Assembly (NCBI RefSeq): GCF_026107415.2
Contig: NZ_JAPCHX010000005.1
Span: 62,001 to 126,000, forward strand
Length of the DNA: 64,000 bases
Reading direction: 5' to 3'
DNA from: Microbacterium sp. MPKO10
GTDB lineage: Bacteria > Actinomycetota > Actinomycetes > Actinomycetales > Microbacteriaceae
The position numbers and the translations under genes were made by a program. The notes beneath the pieces were generated by a model. That model was not told the origin of the DNA. It saw nothing but the letters and a program-made list of their open reading frames with translations, and did no database searches. Positions 8,718 through 16,812 of this stretch are shown here, piece by piece (the stretch's first letter is position 1; the number at the start of each line of letters is the position of its first letter).

Positions 8718-8858
8718 CCTTCTGCACTGTAGCTTGCCTCGCCGTGCGCGACCGAAATGCGATGACCGCCCCAAACCGAACGCCGGGAAGACAGGCTCAG
8801 GACCCCGCGGTCCCGCACAGCACTGACACTCCAGCTGGTGCCGAGCGAGCCCGATCGC

Positions 8859-9797
8859 TCACGTCGACCGCATTCGCTGAGGAGATACAGAACGCCGTCT
8901 GGCCTGCTGAGCCCTCAGCCGCCCGGTGCCAGGATCGATTCCCACCGCATTCGCAATGTCACGAGCGACGGCTCGCCACCGTGGGAAAACCCACGAAGGG
9001 CCGAGCACAGACCAGCACCGTACTTTCTCACACGCCCCGAGAGTGCTGTGCGCGATTCCGCCGTAGAGCTCGATATTCGTTCGCGTCTCGGCAAACGAAC
9101 GATTAGCCTTCGTTCCCGGCGCGAACCACGACGTCGACGCCACGCCGTGGACAGACACTTGAGCATCGTGGCGACGTTGCCAAAAAAGCTGCTGCGGAGC
9201 GAGAGCCATCGTCCCCTGACAGAGAAGCTCGACAAGCAGCACGACATCGTCGCCAAGACTCGAGCGAATTCCCCGCGTCTTGCGCAATGCCTCAAGCCGC
9301 ATGACACCGTACATCGGGTGCGACGCTTGAGCGCGAAGCAGGTTGCGGATTCGTTCGTGAGGAGCGGCAGCATCGAGCCCCATGGACAGATCATTGAGAT
9401 CCTCGAAAACCACACCGTCTGCATCGATGATCTGTGTGCGCGGGCACGCAAAAACGGCGTCGCGACCGGCTCGATCAAGCGCCTCGATCGTGTGGCGCGC
9501 AAAACCCGGGAGCTTGATGTCGTCCGCCGCCATCCAGCTGAACAGCTCTGTCTTCGCCAGCGCAAGTACATTGCCGAAGTTCCAAATGCCGCCGCTGTTC
9601 TCGTCGTACCGGTGATACTCGATGCGGTCATCCTCGCCAGCGGCAGCCCGACAATACTCTTGCGTTCCGTCGGTGGAGCCGTTATCAGAAATCACGACAC
9701 GAATGTCATCGATGTCCTGGGCACGCACCGAATCGAGTGCAGCCGGGAGGAACCGTTCGCCGTTATAAACCGGGATTCCGAAAGTCAAGCGCGTCAT
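8859..9797 (-). CDS. family 2 glycosyltransferase
   Basis: A 312-residue GT-A enzyme: LTFGIPVYNGERFLPAALDSV at the N terminus, VISDNGSTDGTQEYC for nucleotide-sugar binding, and the DDxK-like metal region FSWMAADDIKLPGF. No transmembrane helix is seen, so it is probably cytoplasmic or membrane-associated. The open frame extends 79 codons upstream to 10034, but those codons run through the shared regulatory motifs and look non-coding, so ATG 9797 is preferred. It probably adds one sugar of the EPS repeat unit. Two TGAG-N5-CTCA sites with TAGCnT-like -10 elements face it. Confidence 0.85.
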   Translation of the reverse strand: MTRLTFGIPVYNGERFLPAALDSVRAQDIDDIRVVISDNGSTDGTQEYCRAAAGEDDRIEYHRYDENSGGIWNFGNVLALAKTELFSWMAADDIKLPGFARHTIEALDRAGRDAVFACPRTQIIDADGVVFEDLNDLSMGLDAAAPHERIRNLLRAQASHPMYGVMRLEALRKTRGIRSSLGDDVVLLVELLCQGTMALAPQQLFWQRRHDAQVSVHGVASTSWFAPGTKANRSFAETRTNIELYGGIAHSTLGACEKVRCWSVLGPSWVFPRWRAVARDIANAVGIDPGTGRLRAQQARRRSVSPQRMRST

Positions 9798-9941
9798 GAG
9801 TACTCCAGGTGCAGCCTTGTGGTCGTGAATGCCTCGACACGGATTGAACAGCGACCAGGTCCCAGAGTGGCACCCCCTGGTGGGTCGCGGAGCGCCCCGC
9901 CAGCCGCGGCACATTTCGCCTCCTACCCATAGGCTAATACG

Positions 9942-9954
9942 TGAGGTGTCCTCA
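9942..9954 (-). promoter_or_regulatory. EPS/lasso regulon site 3
   Basis: On the minus strand this reads TGAGGACACCTCA, followed 5 bp later by TAGCCT, a possible -10 element for the leftward glycosyltransferase 145 bp downstream. Confidence 0.55.
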
Positions 9955-10047
9955 TGTATACGCGTGACCGCGATATGCCCCGTGAAGTGGTTACAGCGCC
10001 ACGCGAAAGCCGCCCGCAACACCCCACAACTCACCTAAGCTAAAACA

Positions 10048-10075
10048 TGAGGATCCCTCACCCTCACATTGGGGG
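10048..10075 (-). promoter_or_regulatory. EPS/lasso regulon site 4 (both motifs side by side)
   Basis: TGAGGATCCCTCA (10048-10060) directly abuts CCCTCACATTGGGGG (10061-10075). Read leftward, the G/C element comes first, then the palindrome, then TAGCTT after 5 bp. The arrangement closely resembles site 7 at 20884. Confidence 0.6.
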
Positions 10076-10119
10076 CATGCCCTTCCCTCGAATCAAACGT
10101 AATCTCGAATTACCATACA

Positions 10120-10132
10120 TGAGCATTTCTCA
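10120..10132. promoter_or_regulatory. EPS/lasso regulon site 5 (17-bp perfect arms)
   Basis: CATGAG-CATTT-CTCATG is a perfect 6-bp-arm inverted repeat (10118-10134) whose core is the 13-bp motif. It lies 43 bp before the GTG start of the rightward glycosyltransferase. Confidence 0.55.
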
Positions 10133-10175
10133 TGTTCGAGTTTCACTCGGTTCGCCGAATTCGAGAGGACTACCC

Positions 10176-11294
10176 GTGGCTAACATTGCCCTTGCACATG
10201 ACTATGTGACGCAACGCGGAGGAGCCGAACGCGTGGCCCTCACGCTCACACGCGCATACCCCCAGCTCCCCCTGCACACCACTCTCTACAACCCAAGTGG
10301 CACATTCCCGGAGTTCGGCGCGATCGATGTGAAGCCGATGCCGATCAACCGATGGAAGATGCTCCGACAGCATCACCGTCTCGCGCTGCCCTTTCTCAAG
10401 GACGCCGTCTCACGCTGCCGCGTCGATGCCGACGTGCTCGTCGCCAGCTCAAGCGGGTGGGCCCACGGCATCCAGTCGACCGGCCGGAAGATCGTGTATT
10501 GCCATGCCCCGGCGCGCTGGCTTTACCAGGCGGACCGTTACGCAGGGTCGAACAGCAGCCGTAGCCTGCGCTCACGTACGATCGAAGCCGTCGCGGACAT
10601 CGTCGGGCCCGAGCTGCGAGCCTGGGACCAGCAGGCGGCGCGCTCCGCTGACCGCTACGTGGTGAATTCGACGATCATTCAGCGCGCTGTCGCCGAGGTG
10701 TACGGCATCGAAGCCGAGGTGCTTCCCCCTCCCCCGGCAATGTCGGCACTCGCCGCTGCGTCGCAGCCGATCCCGCACGTCCGACAGCCGTTCATTCTCT
10801 GCGTCGCGCGACTGCTGCCGTACAAAAACGTCGACAGGGTGATCGAGGCGGTGTCCCGCGTGCCCAATCTCAACCTCGTCGTCGTCGGTGAGGGGCCGGG
10901 GCGCAGACACCTCGAATCGGTCGCAGCGCGCGCCGAACGAACTCATCTGCTCGGCCGTGTGAGCGACGGCGAGTTGCGCTGGCTGTACGAAAACTGCTCT
11001 GGACTCGTTGCCGCCTCGTACGAGGACTTCGGGCTCACGCCTCTCGAAGCCGCGGGGTTCGGGCGACCGACAGCGGCACTGCGTGACGGCGGCTATCTCG
11101 ATACCGTCGTGGAGAACGTCACCGGAGTCTTCTTTGAAGCTCCTACCGTCGACTCGATTGCAAGGGCTGTGGAAGATATGGTTCGGCTTCCGTGGTCAGC
11201 CCGCAGGATCATCGCCCACTCAGAGTCCTTCTCAGAAGACCGTTTCGTGGCTCGAATACACGAGATTGTCGATGAGGAGCTTGCGCGCTGTTGA
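10176..11294 (+). CDS. family 4 glycosyltransferase (WbaZ/mannosyltransferase-like)
   Basis: A 372-residue GT-B enzyme. NIALAHDYVTQRGGAERVA at the N terminus is typical of WbaZ-like EPS transferases; FILCVARLLPYKNVDRVIEAV starts the C-terminal Rossmann domain, and SYEDFGLTPLEAAGFGRP is the donor-binding E-x7-E region. GTG 10176 is chosen because GAGAGGA precedes it and homologous N termini begin here; the ATG 43 codons upstream lies inside a regulatory palindrome. It overlaps the PAP2 gene by 23 bp, so the two are translationally coupled. Confidence 0.85.
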   Translation: MANIALAHDYVTQRGGAERVALTLTRAYPQLPLHTTLYNPSGTFPEFGAIDVKPMPINRWKMLRQHHRLALPFLKDAVSRCRVDADVLVASSSGWAHGIQSTGRKIVYCHAPARWLYQADRYAGSNSSRSLRSRTIEAVADIVGPELRAWDQQAARSADRYVVNSTIIQRAVAEVYGIEAEVLPPPPAMSALAAASQPIPHVRQPFILCVARLLPYKNVDRVIEAVSRVPNLNLVVVGEGPGRRHLESVAARAERTHLLGRVSDGELRWLYENCSGLVAASYEDFGLTPLEAAGFGRPTAALRDGGYLDTVVENVTGVFFEAPTVDSIARAVEDMVRLPWSARRIIAHSESFSEDRFVARIHEIVDEELARC

Positions 11295-12126
11295 CCGCCA
11301 GAGCGATCGGCGGCGCCTCCTGAGGCGAGCGGGAGGATGGAGCTTCGGCTTCACTGTCGCTTTGGCGGTGGTCTTTGTCGCAGCGGTCCTCACTCCTGCT
11401 GGCCAATTGGCTGATTCTTACGGGCTCGGCGTTTTCGCGTGGCTCCCGCCATGGGCCGATGCACAACTTCGCTGGGTGCGTGGGGCCGCGCCATATCTCC
11501 TCGGTTTCGTGGCAGTCACGCTCGGCCTCTTCGAAATTCGGAAAGGCCTCTGGAGAGACGCCCTTGCTGGCGTTGGCGGCATTGTCTGCGCGTACGCGGC
11601 CAGCGGTCTGCTGAAAAACCTCATGCTCGACAGGCCGTATTTCGGCGAATTCGGCTACACGTTCAATACCTACCCGAGCGGCCACGTGGCGGTGAGCATG
11701 TTAGCGGGAATCATGGTCGTGCGGATGCTGCCTGGCAGCCATACGCGCATCGTGGCCGCGTACGGCCTCACGGCCTGCGTCACGCTGGTGGGCATCTCAT
11801 CGGTGACTTCGTTGGCTCATCGCCCCAGCGACGTGCTTGGCGGGCTCGCTCTGTCAGGCATTATCGCCCCGTGGGCTGTCCGTGCGCGTCTTCCCTCACT
11901 GCGCCGCTTCAGCGCACATCTTCACGGCCCGTTCGGCGCTGCCGCTGCAGGTCTGATCAGCCTGGCAGCGTTGGCTCCCTTCGCGGGCGTCAGCGTGGGC
12001 ACGATCGCCTACTTCACGACGGCCACGCTGGTGACGACGGCACTCCTGGTCTGGGTGTCCACCTCGGAGTGCGTCAGGCCACCTCCTCACTGTCATCCGA
12101 GAGGTAGGCGGAGGCCTGAAGCCTGA
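11272..12126 (+). CDS. PAP2-family membrane phosphatase
   Basis: A 284-residue multi-spanning protein with the three PAP2 phosphatase motifs in order: K-x6-RP (LKNLMLDRP), PSGH (TYPSGHVAVSM) and S-x3-H-x5-D (TSLAHRPSDVLGG). Hydrophobic segments surround them, so the active site probably faces outside. In an EPS locus such an enzyme may dephosphorylate undecaprenyl diphosphate released by polymerisation, which is an inference. The start inside the end of the glycosyltransferase gene avoids a long unlikely N terminus. Its 3' end overlaps the convergent ABC transporter gene by 53 bp. Confidence 0.82.
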   Translation: MRSLRAVDRQSDRRRLLRRAGGWSFGFTVALAVVFVAAVLTPAGQLADSYGLGVFAWLPPWADAQLRWVRGAAPYLLGFVAVTLGLFEIRKGLWRDALAGVGGIVCAYAASGLLKNLMLDRPYFGEFGYTFNTYPSGHVAVSMLAGIMVVRMLPGSHTRIVAAYGLTACVTLVGISSVTSLAHRPSDVLGGLALSGIIAPWAVRARLPSLRRFSAHLHGPFGAAAAGLISLAALAPFAGVSVGTIAYFTTATLVTTALLVWVSTSECVRPPPHCHPRGRRRPEA

Positions 12127-13909
12127 AGAGCTCGGCATATCGTCCCCCCAGGCGCATGAGTTCGTCGTGCGTGCCCTGCTCCGTAACATGGCCCTCATCG
12201 AGAACATAAATTCGGTCGGCGTTTCGCACCGTCGAGAATCGGTGGGAGATGACGAGCGCCGAGCGGCCGCGCAAAACCGTGCGCAATGAAGAGTACAGCT
12301 CGTATTCTGCCCGCGGGTCGAGGGCCGACGACGGTTCGTCCAAGACGACGAGCGGGGCGTCACGGTAAAACGCGCGCGCGATCGCCATCCGCTGCCACTG
12401 CCCACCGGACAGATCTCGACCGCCCTCAAAGATGCGCGTCAGCGGAGTGTCAAGGCCGTCGGGAAGGTCGCTCAGAAACCCCGAGGCTCCGGATGCTGCA
12501 GCCGCAGCCCATACGGCATCGATGTCGGGCGCAGCATCCGGTTTTCCGAAGGCAATGTTTGTCGACGCGCTCATGGCATAGCGAACGAAATCCTGAAATA
12601 TCACCGCTGTGCTCGCGCGGAGTGTGCCCGCTGGAAGGGTATCGACATCCTGCCCGTCCCAGAAAACACCCCCACGGTCAACCGGATACAGGCCCGCGAC
12701 GACCTTTGCCAACGTCGTCTTTCCTGACCCGTTCTCACCAACGAGGGCAACGACCTCACCCTTGCCGATGCGAATGCTGACCCCGTCGACGGCGGGGTCG
12801 TCGCGCCCCGGGTAAGTGAATGACGCATCCGAGACGTCAATGCGAGAGAATTCGCGCGCCTCAGCAGCGGTGTTCCCGTGCGGATCGTCGGCATTCATCG
12901 AGATGAACTCCCGCAGGTCGTCAATGAAAAGGCCCGATTCAAAGATGGTCTGGACACCCCCGGCCAGCGCCTGCACCTGCGAAGAGAGCATTCGCACGGC
13001 AACGAGAGCCGCTCCAGCGGCTGCGATGCTTATCTGACCAAGAGTGATCAGCCAGACGAGCACGAGCAATGTTGCACCCAGCACCAGGGCCGCAGTAAAC
13101 TGCCCGATCACGCTGTACATTGCACGTCGGCGAAGGTGCCGACCCAAGTCAACGAGATACCTCCCGTAGATGTGGTCGAACCTCGCGCGAAGTGTCCGGG
13201 CGAGCCCGAATGCCCGAATTTCCTTCGCCTCGTCCCGTCCGGTGAGCAGGAGCGACGTGTACGCTCTCTGGCGCATCGGCTGCGTCTGGTCGACGCTGAA
13301 ACGGAACTCCAACCGACTCTCTCGGCGGCTTGTGAAGAGCACGGGGATCCCACTGATCATTAGCAGTGGAAGAAGGACAGGGTGGAACGCGACGAGTGTG
13401 GCGGCGAGCCCGATTCCAGCCGCCGTCGCACCAATGACGGAAATCACGCCGTTTGTCACAAGAAACGGGCGCGTCAAAGCGCTGGTGCGCACGCGATCGA
13501 GTCGGTCAAAGAACTCCGGTGATTCGAATGTCTTCAACCCGACGCCCGTCGAGACATCCAACAGGCGATGCCACATCGACCGCGCGACCGACTCGCCGAC
13601 GAAACGACTGAGTGACCCCTGGACAGAGCCGACAACGGCTCCCAGCGCCGTCAGCGTGGCCAGTGCCACAACCGCAAGCACAAGAGCGCTGACCGAGGCC
13701 GACTCACTCCCCAGATCAAGGATGCCCGCCAGCACCCATTGCACGGCAAGCACCTGGCCGGCCAGCACGGCCGCTCCGGCAAGCTGCAAGACGACGAGCC
13801 AGACGAACGAGCTTCGCGACGCGGTCCACACAAGCGACAGGCTGAACGACACCAGCCGGTACAACCGACGAGGGCTCTTGGATGACGCGGGAACCTCTGC
13901 TATCGCCAC
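12074..13909 (-). CDS. ABC transporter, fused permease and ATPase; likely lasso-peptide exporter
   Basis: A 611-residue half-transporter: an N-terminal six-helix exporter domain (about residues 20-330), then an ATPase with Walker A LVGENGSGKTT, signature DLSGGQWQRMAIARAF, Walker B PLVVLDEPSSALD and the H-loop VISHRFS. Type I exporters of this form are the D genes of lasso-peptide clusters and provide export and self-immunity. It is divergent from the precursor gene, with a shared control region of 185 bp containing one TGAG-N5-CTCA site. Export of the adjacent lasso peptide is inferred from context. Its end overlaps the PAP2 gene. Confidence 0.85.
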   Translation of the reverse strand: MAIAEVPASSKSPRRLYRLVSFSLSLVWTASRSSFVWLVVLQLAGAAVLAGQVLAVQWVLAGILDLGSESASVSALVLAVVALATLTALGAVVGSVQGSLSRFVGESVARSMWHRLLDVSTGVGLKTFESPEFFDRLDRVRTSALTRPFLVTNGVISVIGATAAGIGLAATLVAFHPVLLPLLMISGIPVLFTSRRESRLEFRFSVDQTQPMRQRAYTSLLLTGRDEAKEIRAFGLARTLRARFDHIYGRYLVDLGRHLRRRAMYSVIGQFTAALVLGATLLVLVWLITLGQISIAAAGAALVAVRMLSSQVQALAGGVQTIFESGLFIDDLREFISMNADDPHGNTAAEAREFSRIDVSDASFTYPGRDDPAVDGVSIRIGKGEVVALVGENGSGKTTLAKVVAGLYPVDRGGVFWDGQDVDTLPAGTLRASTAVIFQDFVRYAMSASTNIAFGKPDAAPDIDAVWAAAAASGASGFLSDLPDGLDTPLTRIFEGGRDLSGGQWQRMAIARAFYRDAPLVVLDEPSSALDPRAEYELYSSLRTVLRGRSALVISHRFSTVRNADRIYVLDEGHVTEQGTHDELMRLGGRYAELFRLQASAYLSDDSEEVA

Positions 13910-13965
13910 ATGGCGAGCATAACCACGAGATTGTCACCAGGCCGAGGCCCCGGGCCACATCCATC

Positions 13966-14037
13966 ACCCCCAATTCGAGGGTTCTTCACGTTTTGCCTGG
14001 AGTTTTTATTGTGAGGCTTACTCATGTTTGCTAGCGT
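13966..14037 (+). promoter_or_regulatory. lasso operon promoter region, regulon site 6
   Basis: CCCCCAATTCGAGGG (13966-13980), then TGAGGCTTACTCA (14012-14024), then TAGCGT (14032-14037) as candidate -10, 57 bp before the lasso precursor ATG. The same two motifs precede the polysaccharide operons. Confidence 0.6.
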
Positions 14038-14094
14038 TTGAGCACCTCGTGGGAACTCTCGGCGAGGCACAACCTTGGAACAGAGGAGAGAATC

Positions 14095-14229
14095 ATGGCA
14101 TACGAAGCACCGACGATCACGGAGGTCGGCCGGTTTTCCGACATCACGCTCGGCGCGATTGCGCCGCTCGACTGGGACGACAGCACCTATTTCTGGGGCG
14201 CATCGTCATCACCAGCAGGTTCGCGCTAA
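14095..14229 (+). CDS. lasso peptide precursor (A gene)
   Basis: A 44-residue peptide. The leader, residues 1-19, has the pattern read by actinobacterial lasso B1 proteins: Tyr3-x-x-Pro6, Ile8, Gly12, Phe14 and Thr18 at the penultimate leader position. The predicted core (residues 20-44, 25 residues) begins Gly-Ala-Ile-Ala-Pro-Leu-Asp and ends Gly-Ser-Arg. Gly1 could be macrolactam-linked to core Asp7 or Asp9, giving a 7- or 9-residue ring; no Cys, so class II. GAGGAGAG precedes the ATG. Cyclase, B2 protease, kinase and nucleotidyltransferase genes follow on the same strand and the exporter is divergent. Confidence 0.88.
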   Translation: MAYEAPTITEVGRFSDITLGAIAPLDWDDSTYFWGASSSPAGSR

Positions 14230-14241
14230 CGAGCGGAGGCT

Positions 14242-14271
14242 GCGGCGAGTGGCGCTCGCGCCTCTCGCCGC
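14242..14271 (+). terminator. strong hairpin between lasso precursor and cyclase genes
   Basis: GCGGCGAG pairs with CTCGCCGC (8 bp) and, beyond one T-T mismatch, GGCG pairs with CGCC (4 bp) around a CTCG loop. It starts 13 bp after the precursor stop and ends 9 bp before the cyclase ATG. There is no T-run, so it is more likely an attenuator, mRNA-stabilising stem or translation control element than a full terminator. Confidence 0.55.
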
Positions 14272-14280
14272 TGTCGTATC

Positions 14281-15432
14281 ATGGCTCAGTTCATCAGACT
14301 CACGGCGGAAGAGCAGACCTATGCCTTCCCCTGGACCGATCACGCGATTGCAACGCCGCACACGCGTAAGGTTCGCGATTCGCCCCGGACCGTCCTCGAG
14401 CGCGTCGTCGCTTCGGCGTTCTCCGATCGGCCCGTCTACGTCTTGTTCTCTGGTGGACGAGACTCGTCAGCGGTTCTCGCTCTCGCCATTCGAGAAGCAC
14501 GGCGGCTGGGCGCGGATGACCCGGTCCCAGTCATCATCCGGCACCGTAACGCCCCCCGGAGTGAAGAGCGCGAATGGCAAGAGCTTGTGCTGGATCATCT
14601 CGCTGTGTCGTCGCCACGTGTCGTCAACTTTCACGGTGAACAGTCGCTCCTCAGTGAGGCGGCGACCGAAAGTCTTCGCCAGCACGGACTGCTCTGGCCC
14701 CCCGCGCTCCATCTGCACCGCGCGATCTACCGCACACTCGAGCCAGGAACCATCCTCACCGGAGAAGGCGGCGATCTGATCATCGAAGGGCGACGCATCA
14801 CGCCGTTGGCTGACGCCCTGCGCCAGGGTCGACTACGGACATCACTCCGCGCCGCCCGGCAACTGATGCGCGAGACAAAAGTTCGCTCACAACTGGCAGA
14901 ACGATTGACCGAGGCTTCGCCATGGCTGACGCCCCAAGCCCGACGTCACCTCTACTCCGCCGTCGACTCGCCTCCCGAGCCTCTGCGGTGGAACCGTTCG
15001 CTAAAGTCTGACACGAGCACACGGCCCGCCGTTCTCGCTCGTTCGAACTTCGAGTCCGTCGTGCGTGCCCATGGACACATTCCCCTCAACCCCCTCGAGA
15101 ACGCCGAGTTCGTGCGCTCGCTCGAACACGCTGGAGGCATGTTCGGACTCGGTAGTCGCACACAGATGATGCGTTATCTCTTTCATGATCTCCTTCCGGA
15201 TGCTGTACTGAGTCGCACGTCAAAGGCCGCGTTCAATGAAACACGGTGGCTTGAATTGGAACACTCCTTCGCTCGTGATTGGCGAGGCGAGGGCATCGAC
15301 CACGATCTCATCGATGCGGAGGCCCTGCGGCACGCGTGGCTCAGTCCGATGCCGTCGCCGCTGGCCGCTGTGCACCTGCACGCGGCGTGGCTTGATAAGA
15401 ACAATGTACCGGTGGTGTCCGATGTCGCTTAG
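14281..15432 (+). CDS. lasso cyclase-like asparagine synthetase domain protein (C gene), lacking glutaminase domain
   Basis: A 383-residue ATP-pyrophosphatase of the asparagine synthetase B type. The PP-loop YVLFSGGRDSSAVLAL is at residues 53-68, ILTGEGGD around 160 is the second conserved ATP-site motif, and LPDAVLSRTSKAAFNE lies near the C terminus. Lasso cyclases adenylate a core Asp/Glu and close the macrolactam on Gly1. Most are about 600 residues with an inactive N-terminal glutaminase-like domain; that half is absent here. It overlaps the B2 gene by 11 bp. No good ribosome binding site precedes ATG 14281, consistent with control by the upstream hairpin. Confidence 0.85.
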   Translation: MAQFIRLTAEEQTYAFPWTDHAIATPHTRKVRDSPRTVLERVVASAFSDRPVYVLFSGGRDSSAVLALAIREARRLGADDPVPVIIRHRNAPRSEEREWQELVLDHLAVSSPRVVNFHGEQSLLSEAATESLRQHGLLWPPALHLHRAIYRTLEPGTILTGEGGDLIIEGRRITPLADALRQGRLRTSLRAARQLMRETKVRSQLAERLTEASPWLTPQARRHLYSAVDSPPEPLRWNRSLKSDTSTRPAVLARSNFESVVRAHGHIPLNPLENAEFVRSLEHAGGMFGLGSRTQMMRYLFHDLLPDAVLSRTSKAAFNETRWLELEHSFARDWRGEGIDHDLIDAEALRHAWLSPMPSPLAAVHLHAAWLDKNNVPVVSDVA

Positions 15433-15883
15433 CCGCCGCATTCGCACGGTGCTCGCTCTCCCCCCGCGACGCTGGGCAGACATCGTCGTTATCACGATCA
15501 TGGCTGCGCGCGTCGAAGTCGCTCTCCGAAAAGGCGGAGTGCACCGAGCTGCACGCATCGGCGCTGTGCACGTCGACATGGACGGCACGGCCTCTGCGCC
15601 GGGGACGCCCGCGGAGGCCGGGCTCACGCCGCGCGAGCTCGAGAAGCTCGACACCGCATGGCGGGTGCTGCGACACGGCCCTTTCAACGGAACGTGCCTT
15701 CGCCGCGCTCTCGTCGGAGGCTACGTTCTCCGGCATCACCGCCCCTTGCTTCGCATCGGCGTCAGTAAAGCAGACGGAACCGTCGCAGCCCACGCATGGG
15801 TAGACGTGCACGGCGTCAGCCTGGATCCAGACGGCTCCGGACAGTACTCACCTCTCACCTCACCGACGGCGGTAACGACATGA
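15422..15883 (+). CDS. lasso peptide biosynthesis B2 protein (leader protease)
   Basis: A 153-residue transglutaminase-like cysteine protease of the B2 family. The likely triad is Cys92 (FNGTCLRRAL), His124 (AHAWVDV) and Asp135 (GVSLDPDG). It cleaves the precursor after leader residue 19 so that the cyclase can use the free Gly. It is a stand-alone B2, so it needs a separate B1/RRE protein; the PqqD-like gene at 20934-21191 is the only candidate in the window. It is joined to the next gene by an ATGA overlap. Confidence 0.85.
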   Translation: MSLSRRIRTVLALPPRRWADIVVITIMAARVEVALRKGGVHRAARIGAVHVDMDGTASAPGTPAEAGLTPRELEKLDTAWRVLRHGPFNGTCLRRALVGGYVLRHHRPLLRIGVSKADGTVAAHAWVDVHGVSLDPDGSGQYSPLTSPTAVTT

Positions 15884-16812
15884 CAAGCACAACCTTGTAC
15901 GGGCTGGCACTCGATGCAGATTTTGAGCTGCACGACGCGGCCGAGCCCTCAGACTCGCCATCCGACGTGACGGTGCGAACGGGCCTCCCCATCGAGCAGT
16001 GGGCGGCCCAGCCCGAGGGCGAGACGCTGCTGCACTTCGAGACGGACGAGCCCTGGTACACGCTCGTTCGTGATGCGACCGGACGCCTGCACTTCCGCGT
16101 GCACTCGGTATGCGACTACCTCATCTCTTCGGATCTGACAGAGATCGAGCTCCGCATGCACAGCGCCTCCCGCCCGGGCATGGACGGAATCATGACCACG
16201 GGGACCCTGCTGTCACTTCTCCTGTATCTTCGCGGCTGTCCTGTCCTGCACGGCAGCGCGGTGGACGTCGAGGGAAGTGCCATCGCGTTTGTCGGCCACT
16301 CCGGCCAAGGAAAAACCACGATGGCGACGCTCCTCTGCACCGAAGGAGCCCGCGCCGTCACCGATGATGTGCTCGTCGTCGACGATTCTGACGGGTTCCC
16401 GGTCGTGCGACGCGGCTCCCGCGAGCTTCGCTTGCGCACGGGCACTGGCACTGACGAGCTCATCGCTCAGATCAGCAATACCCGCTTCCGACTCAGCGCC
16501 GACGAACGCCGAGTAATCGCTCCCACGCATTCCGCCGCCGAGCACCTCCCCTTGCGAGCAATTGTGATTCCGCGACCGACGCGAGATGGATCGCCGCTGC
16601 GATTCGAGCGGCTCGCGGGAAAGGCCGCCGCCTTCGCACTGCTGTCGTACCCCCGCCTGATGGGGTGGCGCGCACCGGAAGTGCTGACACGAACCTTTGA
16701 GCGTGCTTCGTCGTTGGCGACGCAGGTTCCCGTGCTCATCGGACATATCCCCTGGGGGCCACCATTCCCCACAGGCGTGACGAGTGCTCTTCTTGCGGAA
16801 GCAGACGCGTGA
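15880..16812 (+). CDS. HPr kinase-like protein, probable lasso peptide kinase
   Basis: A 310-residue P-loop kinase related to the C domain of HPr kinase. PVLHGSAV (about 121-128) precedes the P-loop VGHSGQGKTT (138-147), followed by the acidic TDDVLVVDD. Related kinases in paeninodin-type lasso clusters phosphorylate the C-terminal Ser of the precursor. Here the precursor ends Ser-Arg rather than Ser, so the site is uncertain. It starts by ATGA overlap with B2 and ends by GTGA overlap with the nucleotidyltransferase, indicating a tightly coupled unit. Confidence 0.8.
   Translation: MTSTTLYGLALDADFELHDAAEPSDSPSDVTVRTGLPIEQWAAQPEGETLLHFETDEPWYTLVRDATGRLHFRVHSVCDYLISSDLTEIELRMHSASRPGMDGIMTTGTLLSLLLYLRGCPVLHGSAVDVEGSAIAFVGHSGQGKTTMATLLCTEGARAVTDDVLVVDDSDGFPVVRRGSRELRLRTGTGTDELIAQISNTRFRLSADERRVIAPTHSAAEHLPLRAIVIPRPTRDGSPLRFERLAGKAAAFALLSYPRLMGWRAPEVLTRTFERASSLATQVPVLIGHIPWGPPFPTGVTSALLAEADA

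Larger units (their letters stand above)
9798..10175. other. 378-bp intergenic control region between two glycosyltransferases
   Basis: No gene is seen here. The gap between the leftward family 2 and the rightward family 4 glycosyltransferase holds three TGAG-N5-CTCA palindromes (9942, 10048 and 10120) and one CCCC/GGGG element. Open frames that cross it (to 10034 on the minus strand, from 10047 on the plus strand) start inside or near these motifs and are probably not translated. Confidence 0.7.

Noticed and set aside
10047-10175. 43-codon N-terminal extension of the rightward glycosyltransferase
   Set aside because: Its ATG lies inside the regulatory palindrome at 10048 and the codons cross a second palindrome; the GTG at 10176 has a good ribosome binding site and a family-like N terminus.
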